The notes under the pieces were generated by a model, which ran no database searches, had not been told where the DNA came from, and was given only the letters and a program-made list of their open reading frames with translations. Both the position numbers and the translations under genes were made by a program. Below are positions 62,789 to 64,000 of a stretch of DNA of 64,000 nucleotides, piece by piece. The first letter of the stretch is position 1. Every line of letters begins with the position of its first letter. This DNA is from Calendula officinalis (lineage: Eukaryota > Streptophyta > Magnoliopsida > Asterales > Asteraceae): NCBI GenBank assembly GCA_963853835.1, contig OY970827.1:77517234-77581233 (forward strand), written 5' to 3'.

Positions 62789-62965
62789 CAGTGGCGGACC
62801 CAGAAAAAAACCTGAGGGATGGCACCAGTTGTACATTTTTTTCTCAGGGTGTCACCTAAACTAACAAAAGAAAAATGATAATATTTTAACACTATTTTAA
62901 TACTATTCGGAAAAATTCCAGGGGTTATTCGTGCAACCCTGAATATCATACTAAGTCCTCCCCTG
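62789..62965. mobile_element. hAT-type MITE, 177 bp
   Basis: Ends CAGTGGCGGACCCAG and (reverse) CAGGGGAGGACTTAG pair at most positions, flanked by the perfect 8-bp duplication GTTGAAGT (62781-62788 and 62966-62973). Confidence 0.85.
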
Positions 62966-63149
62966 GTTGAAGTAGGTTTCAAATTTCAATTTTCGTTAAA
63001 TATAAAAGGGACATAAAGGGAAATTATGAGTCGAATTTAATTTTTCATTAGTTGAGGGACAAACTTTGGAAATCTATCTTAATCAAAGGACTACACTCAG
63101 GTTAAAACTAATCTTTTTGAATTAAATAAATTGACATATTTAAATTGGG

Positions 63150-63255
63150 AATAGGGCTTTCCGTTGAATATACCACCATCACCATCAGATCGTCATCCCC
63201 ACTTTCTCACTCACTCTGACTCACTGAAACTGGTGGAGCTGCTCTCCTGCATCCT

Positions 63256-63305
<50 letters not shown>

Positions 63306-63549
63306 GAGTACGGTTAATTTTGACTCAATTTGAAGTCGTTTTACAAGTTTCACTGTTCCATCTGAGTTCAATTTTCGATACTTTTAATACGTTTTAGTAA
63401 TTTTGGATCTTTAGGATCCATAATGTAGTTCAAATTTTAAAATTTTGTAGATAATTGAACTCTCTTTTTTGACGATGCAGGAAAGGGCTACCTCGTAGTT
63501 GTCAATTTTGTTCCCGAGGTTCAAATTGGAATTGCAAGCTGACACTAGG
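63150..63549 (+). other. Probable 5' leader exons of a + strand gene continuing to the right
   Basis: A pyrimidine-rich, GC-richer segment with a (CT)n(CA)n tract is followed by an intron-like stretch, an acceptor GATGCAG (ending 63480), a short exon-like GGAAAGGGCTACC...GACACTAG and a donor GTAAGAA at 63550. This is typical of plant non-coding leader exons. No start codon with a long frame was found before the window ends. Confidence 0.4.
63258..63305 (+). repeat. (CT)n-(CA)n compound microsatellite
   Basis: About 17 CT units followed by about six CA units in the putative leader. CT-rich tracts are common near plant transcription starts. Confidence 0.95.
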
Positions 63550-63878
63550 TAAGAATTAAATCACTTTATCTTCTTTTAATTGATTTAAAAAAAAAAGCTT
63601 CTTAATTTTATAATTTTCTGTTGCTTATATTATATACTGTGGCCTGTGGGTAAAGTAAAGCTGACGTTATAGTGTTTGGTATTGCTTTCGATAACAACTT
63701 AATTTGATCCTATTCCTATGGGTAAACTTGTAATTCTGGATCCATCCAAAATAGTTGGTTTTAAATAGACAATAATAAGCAGATAAACCCTAAAAAATGA
63801 TTACCTGCTTTAAGAAAAGGGGAAATTGTCAATAATGTTAACTAAAGATCCCATACATAGATATGATTGATTTTTAAA

Positions 63879-64000
63879 GGCCAAAATGCATTTTAGTACC
63901 CCTGAACTTGGCTGACTAAGTCTTCAATTACCCTGAATTATTAAGGGTGCCGCATGGTACCTTGAACTTGACAAAATTGTCGATTTAGTACTCTGACTCA
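63879..64000. mobile_element. Foldback MITE family A, copy 3, cut by the window end
   Basis: Starts GGCCAAAATGCATTTTAGTA and continues CCCCTGAACTTGGCTGACTA, closely matching the left arm of 1001-1360. The right arm lies outside the window. Confidence 0.85.

Overview
The window looks like nuclear DNA of a flowering plant, a eudicot and possibly an Asteraceae member (the family is inference from repeat style only). It is AT-rich, with intron-containing genes that have GT-AG borders, and full of LTR retrotransposons, Helitrons and MITEs. Seven host transcription units or parts of them are supported. They are: a terminal exon of an unrecognised gene (24-287, +); an ABF/AREB-type bZIP gene (2478-4404, -); a one-exon COA3-like mitochondrial assembly factor (23598-23780, -); a four-exon COQ10 homologue (29537-31249, +); a WEB-family coiled-coil gene with a huge C-terminal repeat (31745-36271, -); a two-EF-hand calcium-binding protein (54070-54348, +); and a ten-exon lipin/PAH phosphatidate phosphatase (56826-61405, -). 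A probable 5' leader of another + strand gene starts near 63150. All exon borders were read by eye from reading frame and splice signals, and frames close exactly in the multi-exon genes.

Region by region: 0.5-2 kb holds nested MITEs cut by an identical 442-bp tandem duplication. 2.4-4.7 kb is the bZIP gene. 5.9-6.4 kb is a hAT-type element. 7.4-12.0 kb is a decayed Ty1/copia element with 222-bp LTRs and a 5-bp target duplication. 12.4 kb holds a foldback rich in CACATGTG palindromes. 13.4-16.9 kb is a probable minus-strand Helitron with host gene fragments. 17-21.4 kb is nearly empty. 21.4-22.4 kb holds a foldback MITE and a LINE 3' fragment. 24.9-26.3 kb is a non-autonomous PIF/Harbinger element with an ORF1-like pseudogene. 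28-36 kb is a gene pair (COQ10 and WEB). 37.8-52.1 kb is a 14.3-kb nested block: a Ty1/copia element with 800-bp LTRs, its gag split by a 3.35-kb probable Tekay-type solo LTR (which carries a Stowaway-like MITE), and its leader carrying a 2.95-kb Helitron with fragments of at least two host genes. 53.9-54.3 kb has (TA)62 directly before the EF-hand gene. 56.8-61.4 kb is the lipin gene, with a tandem-repeat intron.

The genes do not form one pathway. Two encode mitochondrial factors (COA3-like for cytochrome oxidase, COQ10 for ubiquinone function), and the others act in ABA transcription, chloroplast-movement-type scaffolding, calcium binding and lipid synthesis. No new defence or enzymatic system is evident. 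The most unusual items are the WEB-gene repeat, open in all six frames over long stretches, and the two gene-capturing Helitrons.
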